NCBI RefSeq assembly: GCF_030269925.1
Contig: NC_085124.1
Span: 14,570,001-14,634,000 of the forward strand
Source: Bombyx mori
Taxonomy: Eukaryota; Arthropoda; Insecta; Lepidoptera; Bombycidae
Direction of reading: 5' to 3'
Length of the DNA stretch: 64,000 nucleotides
Position numbers and translations under genes: made by a program. The notes below the pieces were generated by a model. The model was not told where the DNA came from. It saw only the letters and a list, made by a program, of their open reading frames with translations, and did not search any database. Positions 1 through 9,377 of the stretch are shown here, piece by piece. The number at the start of each line of letters is the position of its first letter. Within the stretch, counting starts at the first letter, position 1.

Positions 1-504
1 GCATGATGTGTCCCATTGCAAAATTTCAACCATGTAAGTAACACGTAATAAGTTAACTTGACGAACATAGACGATATGATTAGATAGTACAAAAAAATAA
101 AAATCGCCTCAACAATGCAAGCGTAAAACAAACTCACTCCGAATTTCGAGTAACTGTATGCACTTAACGTGGTTTCGGGGCTACGCTCACCATACGACGT
201 AGCTACTAACTACATACAGTCCTGCTACATTGAACATATTACCCCGGTATTCCAACGTTAGTTGGGTAAATCTTATTTTATTTAAGACTCATTTGTAAAA
301 TTAAGTAATGGCTGTTTGTAAAATAATTAAAAGCCAGTGCCTTTGGTTTAGGACCGATGTAGGTCCCGCTATTTGATACTAAACAAACCCACTGAGTCAA
401 TTTACAGTTAGATTACTGTTATTAGGAGACGTTAACATAGACTTTATTGTACACCGGGAAATTGATAATGTGATTGATTATGTGAGCACAATAATAGTAG
501 TAGC
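1..504. other. AT-rich DNA, nothing recognised
   Basis: No long ORF, tRNA, splice-bounded coding block or familiar repeat is visible on either strand. Confidence 0.5.
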
Positions 505-689
505 AACCTACTGAGTTTCTCGCCTGATCTTCTCAGTGATTCGTAATTCCGATCCGTTGGTAGGTTCACCGAAGCACTGCTCTTGCTAGGGTTAGCAACG
601 TCGTCCGGTTTGAGCCTCGTGAGCTCACCTACTTGTTAAATTACGCTGGCATAGCCTCTCAAGGCTACTTGCTTAGGTAGGGAAAAAAA
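505..689 (+). mobile_element. BMC1-type LINE, 3' end only
   Basis: This matches the 3'UTR seen in the better copy at 23946-24369. It has the block CTGAGTTTCTCGCC, the GATCCG and GAAGCACTGCTCTTGCTAGG blocks, and the GAGCTCACCTACT block, and it ends CTTAGGTAGGG plus a short A run. It is severely 5'-truncated with no coding sequence. The BMC1 name is from memory of the abundant Bombyx LINE. Confidence 0.75.
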
Positions 690-690
690 G

Positions 691-770
691 CGACCCAGTG
701 AGTAGATCCAGCGAGAAACTAAGTGGGTTATGTCTATGAGCTAGTTCGCACGTCGAACTCTTCTTCGGGA
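691..770 (-). mobile_element. BMC1-type LINE fragment, inverted
   Basis: This fragment corresponds to the region around the GAGTTTCTCGC block, read on the minus strand. It directly abuts the plus-strand BMC1 tail ending at 689, giving an inverted pair joined at the A tail. Confidence 0.55.
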
Positions 771-1918
771 TTCCTCTTAAACCTACTACATCAATAAACA
801 AAAGTAGCAATCACAAAAAGGAATAATTTCCAAACTGTTTGCCAGATCGAAATCGGGTATTAAAATGAATCCTAAGTGTATATATACCCAATTCCGAAAG
901 TACTTACAAGAACCTAACAAGCCCAAACCGGTAAGAACTCAATAAAAGAAACGAGAAATCCTTTTCGTAATCAAGCTTACCCTTTCGGGTCCTAATCTCT
1001 GTACAAGCTACAGTTTTTTTTCTGCCCAACACACCCCGACAAAGTCTAACGTACGAAACAACAATTGTAGGTATAAACTCGCGAAGGGGGAACTGTTAAA
1101 TTGAATAGCCGTGTGTTGTGCACGATTTTGTAGGACACTTAAATTTCATATCCGATTTTATGAGAGGAAAGTTATTTGAATGGGATAAGCGCCATTTTGC
1201 TAGTTCGTGGGCTCATTTAAATAAAAAATTTTAATGGTCAGCGTCTATTGTTTTTTCAGCCGCGATCAGAGCTAGTAGAGAAGAATATTAGTCGCTTATT
1301 TCTATTCCGACTAGTTTTTTTTTTTCTGTTTTGTTTTAATGTTTCGTAGCGGTCCGTTTCAGTTAACAATGAGTTATTCCTTTGGCTGATTTTAATCTTA
1401 ATAGTGATATAAACAGAATCAGATGTCCGGTGATATCTTCATTTTTTATTGTAAGATTTAATTTCTATTCTGTAAGGTAGGTATACTGTGCCTCCTTAAT
1501 CTAGTAAACTGCACCGCTCCTGTGCCTCCTAGGTCCGACGCCAATTTATTGACGACGACGTCGATAGCCTGACTTGGTATTTTTTGCTGTAGGCTACTAT
1601 TCCGATTAGTAGCAGTCTTTTGGTTTCATAATTGAAGCTACTTTTACAGTGTAGTCACTCCTTTTTATTATCATTACGTTATAATATTTCCGATCTTTCG
1701 AATACTTAATAACAGTTTTCGTAAACACTATTCATTGTTCAAAGTCATTATTCGTTGACATTTCTATAATGTTCTAACTACCGTCTATTTTTCCATAGAA
1801 ATATTTTTCTAGTCTTCTACAAGTCTTTCAGTTTGAAGAGTGGAGCAAATATTTACCAATGTAGATAGAAAACTACATCGAAGTATCAGTTTGCATAAAG
1901 CTGTGCTACCAAGTCACC
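771..1918. other. AT-rich DNA, nothing recognised
   Basis: AT-rich DNA with homopolymer T runs near 1315-1325. No supported gene or repeat was seen. Confidence 0.5.
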
Positions 1919-2095
1919 CAAAACACGTCACTTCGGATCTTCCTTGTTAGGCCACAGACACCATCTACTTAGTTTCTCGCTGGATCTCTTCAATGGGTCG
2001 CGATTCCGATCCAGTGGTAGATTCAGCGAAGCACTGCCCTTGTTAGGGTTCCTTGCGTCGATAATCCTCAATGCCGTGGCCTCATGAGACTTTTT
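1919..2095 (+). mobile_element. BMC1-type LINE 3' fragment, diverged
   Basis: It starts in the block CACGTCACTTCGGATC, equivalent to a region just before the ORF stop in the 24-kb copy. It then carries the GTTTCTCGCTGGATC and GAAGCACTGC blocks. Several indels mark it as old. Confidence 0.65.
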
Positions 2096-2153
2096 TGGGA
2101 AAATACACGTAGTGGGATCCCGCCTTCTTCCACGGAAGTGCTTTTGAAGGAGA

Positions 2154-2429
2154 TTAAGTTCTTCGCGGTCGCTGAAGCCTTATTTGGGTCCGGCTAATTA
2201 ACCGCCGCCAGACATTCTGCATTGACTGTTTTACGATGGAAAGATCAAACTCCAACTCAACCCTCTTCTTTTCTAATCCGAGCATAGGATCGGCATTGGC
2301 AGAGTTAACACTAGCCAGTGTTAGGAAATTCTTCAAGCTGAGCTCCGTGGGCTCGCCAATATGTTCGGCGAACATATCATAGCCACTCGAGGCACTAGGA
2401 TGGGTAGGCAAAAAAATGTATGCTTGCAA
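2154..2429 (-). CDS. Open 91-codon stretch of unknown nature
   Basis: A 91-codon ORF with a protein-like composition in its middle part (a run around EPTELSLKNFLTLASVN, then an acidic/basic stretch ending in SIVKQSMQNVW). I do not recognise the family. It has no signal peptide or membrane segment, no clear splice sites and no obvious polyadenylation signal. It may be a scrap of a retroelement gag-like ORF or chance; a real exon is possible but unsupported. Confidence 0.2.
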   Translation of the reverse strand: MQAYIFLPTHPSASSGYDMFAEHIGEPTELSLKNFLTLASVNSANADPMLGLEKKRVELEFDLSIVKQSMQNVWRRLISRTQIRLQRPRRT

Positions 2430-3120
2430 TATACGAATATGGCAGTGTCGTTTAGCACAAAACGGGTTTGCTTACAACGTAAATTACCATGTGTTAGTAT
2501 CACAAAACCAGACTAATTTGAAAAAAAATGTTCCCCAGTAGGTGTATAGTAGGTTGTAGGTATATGTTAGCAATTATGTTAATTTTTTTTTCTATTCTTG
2601 TCGCAAAGAATTCTCTTTTATTATTCTCGTGGTCAGTATACGCATTGCGAACAAGTGCCTCAACAATCATTTAACATCAGAGTCCTCGACCGAGCATTTA
2701 CCGAAATAAATTTCAACAGCCGACAATGTAAATATCATATTCAAAGCTAGATCAAAATGAATGAATCTGTAATCATCAATATTAACCTTATGTCACTTGT
2801 CAGTAAAATTTGACGTCTGTTAAGTCTTTGCTTTTGACAGATCTCTTGGTCGGCGCCCTTGAAACTATTAAGTGTCAGTCACACAATGCATTACAAATAA
2901 CCAAAATATTTCTGTTCATTGAAGTGCTATTTTATTTTTGTCTATATCCCTTCAATAGTTGCGAAATAAACTTTAAGGAAATGTATTATATTTTATTTAT
3001 TAAGCTTCATGTAAACTTTACATTCTCGGACTTATTGTCGAAGGCATTCTCTATCAGTCAACCAAAGGTAGTGCAGAGTATATAGTGGTAGGTGCAATAA
3101 AATTAATGAAATATATTAAA
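2430..3120. other. AT-rich DNA with one short shared repeat
   Basis: Mostly featureless. At 3027-3097 a segment containing GGCATTCTCTA and GGTAGTGCAGAG resembles 37322-37405, so it belongs to a dispersed repeat whose identity I cannot name. Confidence 0.4.
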
Positions 3121-3370
3121 CTAGCTCTTCCTGTCCGCTTCGCTGGGCATTTAAAATTAACATTATTATTTCTCACCCCCACAAAGATTCTCATCATTAA
3201 CGCTCCCGCAACTGGTGTAGGGAGTCCAACACTCATATAAGTATTAGCCTATCCATTAAGCACATGTATTTTCTACATGGATACCAAGTTTCAAGTCAAT
3301 CGGATGCGTGGTTCAGTAGTTATAATGGAACATCCGTAAAAACCACTATAGATTCATATATTAGTATATA
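3121..3370 (-). mobile_element. Helitron-like non-autonomous element, 250 bp
   Basis: It begins on the plus strand with CTAGC (the reverse of a Helitron 3' CTAG end) and is flanked by A at 3120 and T at 3371, as expected for insertion between A and T without target duplication. It is co-linear with and the same length as the element at 4001-4250. Its 5' terminal dinucleotide is TA rather than the canonical TC, so that end has mutated. Confidence 0.7.
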
Positions 3371-3374
3371 TTAC

Positions 3375-3475
3375 AAATACATAGACACAATAAATATATA
3401 TTTATACATACATATATACACAAAAACATATACACGAACACATACATGTACACACATACATACATATAATAGCTT
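3375..3475. repeat. ATAC/ACAT-rich simple sequence
   Basis: Imperfect runs of ATAC, ACAT and ACAC units next to the Helitron 5' end. Such microsatellites commonly sit beside Helitrons in Lepidoptera. Confidence 0.6.
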
Positions 3476-3756
3476 ATCTTTTTTTATTCTTTTATTCTCT
3501 TTTAATTTATATTTTACAGATTTTCCATTGAAAAAGTGGCCAGTAATCTAAGTGCACGTTGCATTTTTCATGAAACAAGCGGATAGAGGGCAATCCAGGT
3601 TCGCTTGTTCCCAATGCCAGTAATTATTGCTCTTTTAAAGGTTTTCTCTGGGATTCGTTCAACCGAAACGCGTTTACATTCATTCTTGTTCTTTTGTTTC
3701 TTTTATTTGAACGGCAAATAGATATTGAGGATTTGATTCGTTAATTTTATTTATTA

Positions 3757-4000
3757 CTAGCTGCACCTGCGGCTTCGTCCGGATCAAAGTGTAATTAAAG
3801 CTAACTACGTAAGATAATTTTAGGTGAACATAGAACATATTATATTCTCTTTTATTTATATATTAATACGCGAACGAAATCTTTTTACGAACTTTTTACC
3901 CCTTTTTACAAAAATTGCGCAGACGGAGGAATATGAAATTTTACTACACTTATAAAGAATATAGAGATGAAGTGCAGAATATTAATAATTTTATAAATTA
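3757..4000 (-). mobile_element. Older dispersed repeat (Helitron-like), left part
   Basis: It opens with CTAGCTGCACCTGCGGCTTC, which looks like the reversed 3' end of a second Helitron-like family. It includes a block with GGAGGAATATGAAATT that recurs at 4560-4710 and, inverted, at 52170-52310. It is interrupted after 4000 by the younger element at 4001-4250 and continues at 4251. Confidence 0.6.
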
Positions 4001-4250
4001 CTAGCTGTACCCGTCCGCTTCGCTGGGCATTTAAAATTAACATTATTATTTCTCACTCCCGCAAAGATTCTCATCATTAACGCCTCCGCAACTGATGTAG
4101 GGAGTCCAACACTCATATAAATATTAGCCTATCCATTAAGCACATGTATTTCCTACATGGATACCAAGTTTCAAGTCAATCTGATGCATTGTTCAGTAGT
4201 TATAACGGAACATCCGTAAAAACCACTGTAGATTTATATATTAGTATAGA
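4001..4250 (-). mobile_element. Helitron-like non-autonomous element, 250 bp, nested
   Basis: On the minus strand it begins TCTATACTAATATATAAATC and ends CAGCTAG, with an A before it and a T after it and no target duplication. These are the Helitron hallmarks. Removing it joins AAATTA to TGTCTTAAAA, which matches the uninterrupted related copy read in reverse at 52.2 kb (AAATTATGCATAAAA). The internal sequence is almost the same as 3121-3370. Confidence 0.85.
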
Positions 4251-4715
4251 TGTCTTAAAAATACAATATTAAATCAGTAAAAAAGACATTGCACACACTA
4301 CCATGTATTTGACACACACACACACGCTTAAGTACTCTTGTTTATTAACAAACTTTTGTTATTGTTTGAAGTATGTGGTCAAATTGAGAATAGATTAGTA
4401 TTGTTTGTCTTTAATATTATTTGTAGCGCCGTAGTTTTGGCGAAATCTGTGATTATAGAAATTATTATAGTATTTGACTATAGAAGAATTATAATGTTCA
4501 AACTTATAATTTCAATTAATTATAGTCGAATTTCTATCACCACTAGGTTATCTATATATTAATACGTGAAGCAAAAACTTTGTATCCCTTTTTACGAAAA
4601 TTGCGCGGACGGAGGAGTATGAAATTTTCCACACTTATAGAGAATATAGAGAAGAAGTGCACAATGCTAATATTTTTTTAAAATAATGCATAAAAGATAC
4701 ATTATATAGCCTCTT
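4251..4715 (-). mobile_element. Older dispersed repeat (Helitron-like), right part
   Basis: This continues the repeat begun at 3757. The CACACAC tract near 4312, the block ending AATTATAGTCGAATT and a second copy of the GGAGGAGTATGAAATT block all recur, inverted and in the same relative order, at about 51925-52312. The 74-codon open frame inside it is an artefact of this repeat. Confidence 0.6.
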
Positions 4716-5126
4716 TGTGACATTGTCTACTTTACAAAAAGCTCTACACGAGACTTACTCTACAACATGCCTTTGACCGTCACGTGTAGAGTAACAAAGT
4801 AAGTGCCCCACATAAAAGCTTAAATACTTCACGGACGGTACAAGACTAGAGCTTTCTGGGGCTCTCTGGTATACACGATATGATAAATCTGTCGGTAAAA
4901 TTAAAATAAAGGTTTCATGCAAGCAATTTCTTTTTACTTTTCTTATGCCCTTAATCTATTAAAGGTATAAATTAGGAGAGCCCTATATCCAGCAATGTAA
5001 AACTATGAGTTGCTGATGATGAACTATCCAGCACGTTCAAGTTACCAACATTCCTTAACATTGGTGAATTAAAATCAAATATATTCCGCTAGTGGTTGAG
5101 TGAGTATTTTAAGTAATTGACAACCA

Positions 5127-5143
5127 TTATTATTATTATTATT
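5127..5143. repeat. (ATT)n microsatellite
   Basis: A short perfect run of TTA/ATT units immediately before a Bm1 poly-T tract. Confidence 0.8.
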
Positions 5144-5387
5144 ATTTTTTTTTTGCTTGGATGGGCGAACGAGCTCACAGCCCACCTGGTGTTAAGTGGT
5201 TACTGGAGCCCATAGACATCTACAACGTAAATGCGTCACCCACCTTGAGATATAAGTTCTAAGATCTCAGTATAGTTACAATGGCTGCCCTACCCTTCAG
5301 ACCGAAACTCATTACTGCTTCACGGCAGAAATAGGCGGGGCGGTGGTACCTACCCGCGCGGACTCACAAGAGGTCCTACCACCAGTA
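5144..5387 (-). mobile_element. Bm1 SINE, 5'-truncated
   Basis: Poly-T followed by GCTTGGATGGGCGAACGAGC, the reversed Bm1 3' tail. The body runs back to CCTACCACCAGTA and stops there. The tRNA-like head and about 200 bp of 5' body are missing. Its 5' end is at the same position as several other copies in this window. Confidence 0.9.
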
Positions 5388-5790
5388 TTTCAGTGAAATT
5401 CATAGTTAACTCCATGATTTGGATCACATTGTCATGTCTGGATTCTTGAATTGCAGCATAAGACAAGGCTAGGCTGTAAAAATCAAAGAGCTCCCCATCT
5501 AAGTGAAAATTAGTGAAAATAACGTGCCATTAAGATCGACATGAAATTGCCTAAGCATTTCACGAAAAGGCTAAAATTCTATCAGAATTTTTTATCCAGT
5601 TATTCAAATCTCCTATAACTTGAAAGCACCGTAGATTATTCTATTCATAATCATTATTCATATTTTTTTCTCAGTGCGAGTTGTCTTTCAGAAGCTTTAT
5701 ATTCGGTGTCGGATACGACCTTCGAATAATATATTTCGTTGTTTATAAATATTTAGATAACCTTATTTGTAATATCAAATAACGGCTTCA
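5388..5790. other. No recognised feature
   Basis: AT-rich unique-looking sequence with no ORF or repeat that I can support. Confidence 0.45.
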
Positions 5791-5912
5791 TTTATCAGTA
5801 GGCAGCGGCTTGTCAGTGCTCTCTGGCATCGCTAATGTCCCTGAGCGACATTGAGTACTTACCAGACGGTATGCTCATCTGCGCACAATATCAACAAATT
5901 TTTTTTTCCTAT
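5791..5912 (+). mobile_element. Jockey-like LINE 3' tail, diverged
   Basis: It has GGCAGCGGCTTG, a CTCTGGCAT..CTAATGTCC block and a GAGCGAC block, then ACGGTATGCTCATCTGC. These match the tail of the LINE at 41400-41830. Confidence 0.55.
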
Positions 5913-5930
5913 CTAAGCTGATGGTTAGAG
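5899..5930 (-). mobile_element. BMC1-type LINE, 3' end (left of hAT insertion)
   Basis: A T run followed by CCTATCTAAGCTGATGG is the reversed BMC1 3' terminus. It continues at 6185 after a MITE insertion. The T run overlaps the end of the preceding LINE tail. Confidence 0.6.
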
Positions 5931-6184
5931 CAGCCTTTCCCAAAGTGGGCGATAACGCCCCCTTATGGGCGCTACAGGCCTAAAGGGGGGCGGTAAGAGA
6001 CTTAGAAAAAAAACGGGGCATTGTATAGAGGCTTGGGAGGCGATTTGTAATTTAATTTAGAAGGATTCTTAGATACTGACTGAGCTCTCGCTCTAGTGGT
6101 TTTTAGTAGGTGAAAAAATTGGGGCGCTAAAAAGTAATTTATTCTCAAAGAGGGCAGTAGACAAAATATGTTTGGGAACCGCTG
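5931..6184. mobile_element. hAT-type MITE, 254 bp, inserted in BMC1
   Basis: The ends form short terminal inverted repeats: CAGCCTTTCCCAAAG at the left and, on the reverse strand, CAGCGGTTCCCAAA at the right. This is the CAG(N)GGTTCCCAAA pattern of hAT elements. The flanks GGTTAGAG (5923-5930) and GTCTAGAG (6185-6192) match at 6 of 8 positions, consistent with an aged 8-bp hAT target duplication. The interior has no transposase coding sequence, so it is non-autonomous. Confidence 0.75.
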
Positions 6185-6422
6185 GTCTAGAGAGACCATA
6201 TCAGCGTCAACGGGCTAGTAGGTGAGCTCACGGGGCTTAATCCTGACGATGTTGCTAACCCGAACCCTTGCCAAGGGTCTTGCTTCGCGGAAACTACCAC
6301 CGGATCGGGACCGCGACCCACTGAGAAGATCCGGCGAGAAACTCAGTGGGTTGTGTCTGTGGGTTAACTTACTCGCCGAGTCCTTCGTCGCAATCGACGG
6401 GTTCGACGAGAACGATAACCGG
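6185..6422 (-). mobile_element. BMC1-type LINE, remainder after hAT insertion
   Basis: It continues the minus-strand BMC1 copy with AGTAGGTGAGCTCACGGGGC, then CCACTGAGAAGATCCGGCGA, then the GACGGGTTCGACGAGAACG block. It is 5'-truncated at about 6422. The overlapping open frames on both strands are by-products of this repeat. Confidence 0.8.
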
Positions 6423-6658
6423 TAATAAAAAAAAATCATGCACAATCACCACTGAACTCCAAATGTATTTGACTTCGGAGAATTCCTTGAGGCTATTGAG
6501 TTATATGAGATGTATTTGTTTATTTTCGTAGTAACAGAGATATTTGACAGTGATATCATTTAATATCAGATAGGATAATAACAATCGTTAAAGCCAAAGT
6601 AATATACCTTACGCATTTAAGTAATATAATGGTAAAAGGTAGATGCCGTTAGTCCATA
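6423..6658. other. No recognised feature
   Basis: AT-rich sequence between two LINE/SINE composites. Confidence 0.4.
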
Positions 6659-6733
6659 TGGGTAGGTACCACCCTGCCTATTTCTGCCGTGAAGCAGTAA
6701 TGCGTTTCGGTTTGAGGGGCGGGGCAGTCGTTG
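6659..6733 (+). mobile_element. Bm1 SINE, left part (interrupted)
   Basis: It begins GGTAGGTACCACCCTGCC, runs through GAAGCAGTAATGCGTTTCGG and stops at GCAGTCGTTGT. There a minus-strand BMC1 insertion begins. The Bm1 continues at 7156. Confidence 0.85.
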
Positions 6734-7155
6734 TTTTTTTTTTCCTACTTATACTGATAGCCTTGAGATGCTACTTCAGTAGAACCTTAACTAGTGGGTG
6801 AGCGGGGCTCAAATCTGACGACGTTGCTAACACGAACCCTAGCAAGAGCCGTGCTTCGCAGAATCTACCAACGGATCGGAAACGCGACCCACTGAGACTA
6901 GAAGATCCGACTAGAAACTCAGTGGGCTGTATCTGAGGATTAATTTACTCGTCGAGCTCTTCGTTGCAAGCGACGGGTTCGACGGGAACGGTGACCGGTG
7001 CTTGAGGTACTTAAAAGCACCGTTAGTGGATCGGGAGGATCGTAGATGACGTGTTTCGGGCGACGTCGACTGCTTTCCATTCTTTCCGCAGGATCGGGAA
7101 TGTAGTTACCGGCGGCCACGATGAGAGGGTTCTCGTGTCGTGCCGCTTTATCGAA
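6734..7155 (-). mobile_element. BMC1-type LINE inserted inside Bm1
   Basis: A poly-T start, then the reversed BMC1 3'UTR and the reversed end of the last ORF, ending near CCGCTTTATCGAA. The same 5' segment is coding in the 24-kb copy (FHKAARHENPLIVAAG). The copy is about 420 bp, 5'-truncated and diverged. It splits the Bm1 between GTTGT and GTAACTATAC. Confidence 0.85.
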
Positions 7156-7290
7156 GTAACTATACTTGAGACTTTAGAACTTATACTTCAAGGTGGGTGG
7201 CGCATTTACGTCGTAGATGTCTATGGGCTCCAGTAACCACTTAACATCTGGTGGGCTGTGAGCTTGTCTAACCATCTACGCAATAAAAAA
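7156..7290 (+). mobile_element. Bm1 SINE, right part (after BMC1 insertion)
   Basis: It resumes at GTAACTATACTTGAGAC, carries the GGTGGGTGGCGCATTTACG block and ends CTACGCAATAAAAAA. Confidence 0.85.
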
Positions 7291-7676
7291 TAATCACTCA
7301 CTCTCTCTTAAATATGAGTAATTGAAAGAAGCCAAACATACAACGAACCCACTTCCAAGCACAAGGAAGATTCCATCAATCAGACGTCCGGGTACGTATT
7401 ACGTATTTCGGTTTATTCTAAGAGTTCACTTCCAAACTATTCATCAGAACATTGTAATTGGAGGATGTTTCCGACCTACTTTGATTTTGAGTGGAATTCC
7501 GGAATTAATAAAACAAAAACTAGATTTTTCCTTCTTTATTACCCTAAAAAAGGTACAATTGCAAAAATTTTTTCATTATTGCTATTATAATAACCATTAA
7601 CTATTATTATGTTATCAATAAAGACATAGTTAAGGCCAGTTAAGGTTTTTTTCTTATGTTCGGAGGCACACATTCA
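7291..7676. other. No recognised feature
   Basis: There is an open frame of 92 codons from 7322, but its composition and lack of recognisable motif make it unconvincing. Confidence 0.4.
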
Positions 7677-7796
7677 CTATACTAAGACCTTAGAACTTAT
7701 ATCTCAAGGTGTGTGGCGCATTTACGTTGTAGATGTCTATGGGCTCCAGTGACGATTTAACACCAGGTGGGCTGTGAGCTCGTTAACCCAACTAAG
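7677..7796 (+). mobile_element. Bm1 SINE 3' third
   Basis: It starts CTATACTAAGACC and ends CCCAACTAAG, lacking the usual CAATAAAA tail. A second Bm1 begins at the next base. Its 5' end coincides with the truncation point of three other copies (25887, 26141, 26592). Confidence 0.85.
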
Positions 7797-8224
7797 CGTC
7801 GTGGGCTAAGAGATAAGACGTCCGGTGCATTCGTGTTGAGCGATGCACCGGTGTTCGAATCTCAGCCGGGTACCAAGTTTTGTAATGAAATACGTACTCA
7901 ACAAATGTTCACGACTGATTTCCAGGGTGAAGGAATAACATCGTGTAATAAAAATGAAACCCGCAAAATTATAATTTGCGTAATTACTGGTGGTAGGACC
8001 TCTTGTGAGTCCGCGCGGGTGCGTACCACCCTGCCTATTTTCTGCCGTGAAGCAATAATGCGTTTCGGTTTGAAGGGTGGGGCAGCCGTTGTAACTATAC
8101 TGAGACCTTAGAACTCATATCTCAATGTGGGTGGCGCATTTATCTTGTAGATGTCTATGGGCTCCAGTAACCAATTAACACCAGGTGGGCTGTGAGCTCT
8201 TCCACCCAAATAAGGAATAAAAAA
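7797..8224 (+). mobile_element. Bm1 SINE, near full length
   Basis: The tRNA-like head CGTCGTGGGCTAAGAGATAA corresponds to the Pol III A-box region. The B-box-like GTGTTCGAATC follows at about 7851-7861. The body is complete to GGAATAAAAA. The 114-codon open frame across it is a repeat artefact. Confidence 0.9.
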
Positions 8225-8734
8225 GATAGGTACACTTTGACCTATATTAAATGATTGATCTATATTCGCAGCGACGAACTGTATTATCCTAAGCAATAAA
8301 CGAGCCTCTCCAACACAGAATAATTTACGTCCGAAAACCAATATAGACGAAGACAACAAATCCTAAAGAAATCCAAAGACGGAGTCTTATTTCAATCCTC
8401 GGAGACTCTTCCTTTAGACAATTAGGCATGGTCGTTGAGCAAATTGCAAATGACATTCTATACAGAATTATACCTATTCAATTTTTTTTTCTTTCTCATT
8501 TCTGTCTTTACTTTCCATCCTATTTCATTTGGTGCGCTGATATTAAGATCTGTGGAAAGGGGAAAATTAATTCTGCTAGATGTAGCGAGAATACGTTCCC
8601 GGCGAAGCTCGCAAGTTATATTCGAATTTTGTTTTCTCAGAATTCAATTTTCTTGTACAATATTATGTTATTGGCAGCTGTTCAAAGCCTTGGGTAAAGA
8701 TTAAAAATAACCACAAGCCACTTTATCAACGTTG
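8225..8734. other. No recognised feature
   Basis: Two overlapping 89-codon open frames (8428-8704) are rich in F, L and I, as expected by chance from T-rich DNA. No family is recognised. Confidence 0.4.
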
Positions 8735-8976
8735 ACGATCGTGGTCTAATTGGTAATCGGTAAGATGCCCGATGAACTGGGTTACTACCGTTACCCTGCC
8801 TATTCCTGCTGTGAATCAGTAATGCGTTTGGGCTTAAAGGGCGGGGCAGCCGTTGTACAATAAAATTAATAATCATGTCTCAAGTTGGGTGGCAGCATTT
8901 ACGTTGTTGCTGTCTATGTGCTCCGGTAGGCACTTAACAAAAGGTGTGCCATGAGCTCGTTCACCCTGAAGCAACC
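8735..8976 (+). mobile_element. Bm1 SINE, diverged with internal deletion
   Basis: The head-like GATCGTGGTCTAATTGGTAA leads after a deletion into CCTGCCTATTCCTGCTG and GGGGCAGCCGTTGTA. The tail is recognisable but mutated (GTGTGCCATGAGCTCGTTC). Confidence 0.7.
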
Positions 8977-9035
8977 AAGTTTTAGTCTAACGTGTGTTTA
9001 AGAGTAATCTCACCAATTTCTAAGTAATCTCACTG

Positions 9036-9377
9036 TAGTCGTCGTGGCCTAACGGATAAGACGTCCGGTGGCATTCATGTTGAAGCGATGCACCGGTGTT
9101 GTAATCCCGCAGGCGGGTACCAATTTTTCTAATGAAATACGTACTCAACAAATGCTCACGATTGACTTTCACGGTGAAGGAATAACATCGTGTAATAAAA
9201 ATGAAACCCGCAAAATTATAATTTGCGTAATTACTGGTGGTAGGACCTCTTGTGAGTCCGCGCGGGTGGGTACCACCACCCTGCCTATTTCTGCCGTGAA
9301 GCAGTAATGCGTTTCGGTTTGACGGGTGGGGCAGCCGTTGTAACTATACTTGAGACCTTAGAAAAAAAAAAAAAAAA
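9036..9377 (+). mobile_element. Bm1 SINE with premature poly-A
   Basis: The tRNA-like head and body are intact from GTAGTCGTCGTGGCC to GAGACCTTAGA, then a 16-17-base A run replaces the last ~120 bp of Bm1. The 3' tail resembling the LINE is therefore absent. Confidence 0.9.

Noticed and set aside
4338..4562. 74-residue hydrophobic ORF
   Set aside because: It lies within a dispersed repeat present in inverted form at 52 kb; composition follows AT richness.
6222..6445. Paired ORFs on both strands
   Set aside because: Both fall within a BMC1 3'UTR copy.
7767..8111. 114-residue ORF, and similar frames at 9068, 11948, 47750 and 54169
   Set aside because: All are read-through of the same Bm1 sequence on one strand or the other.
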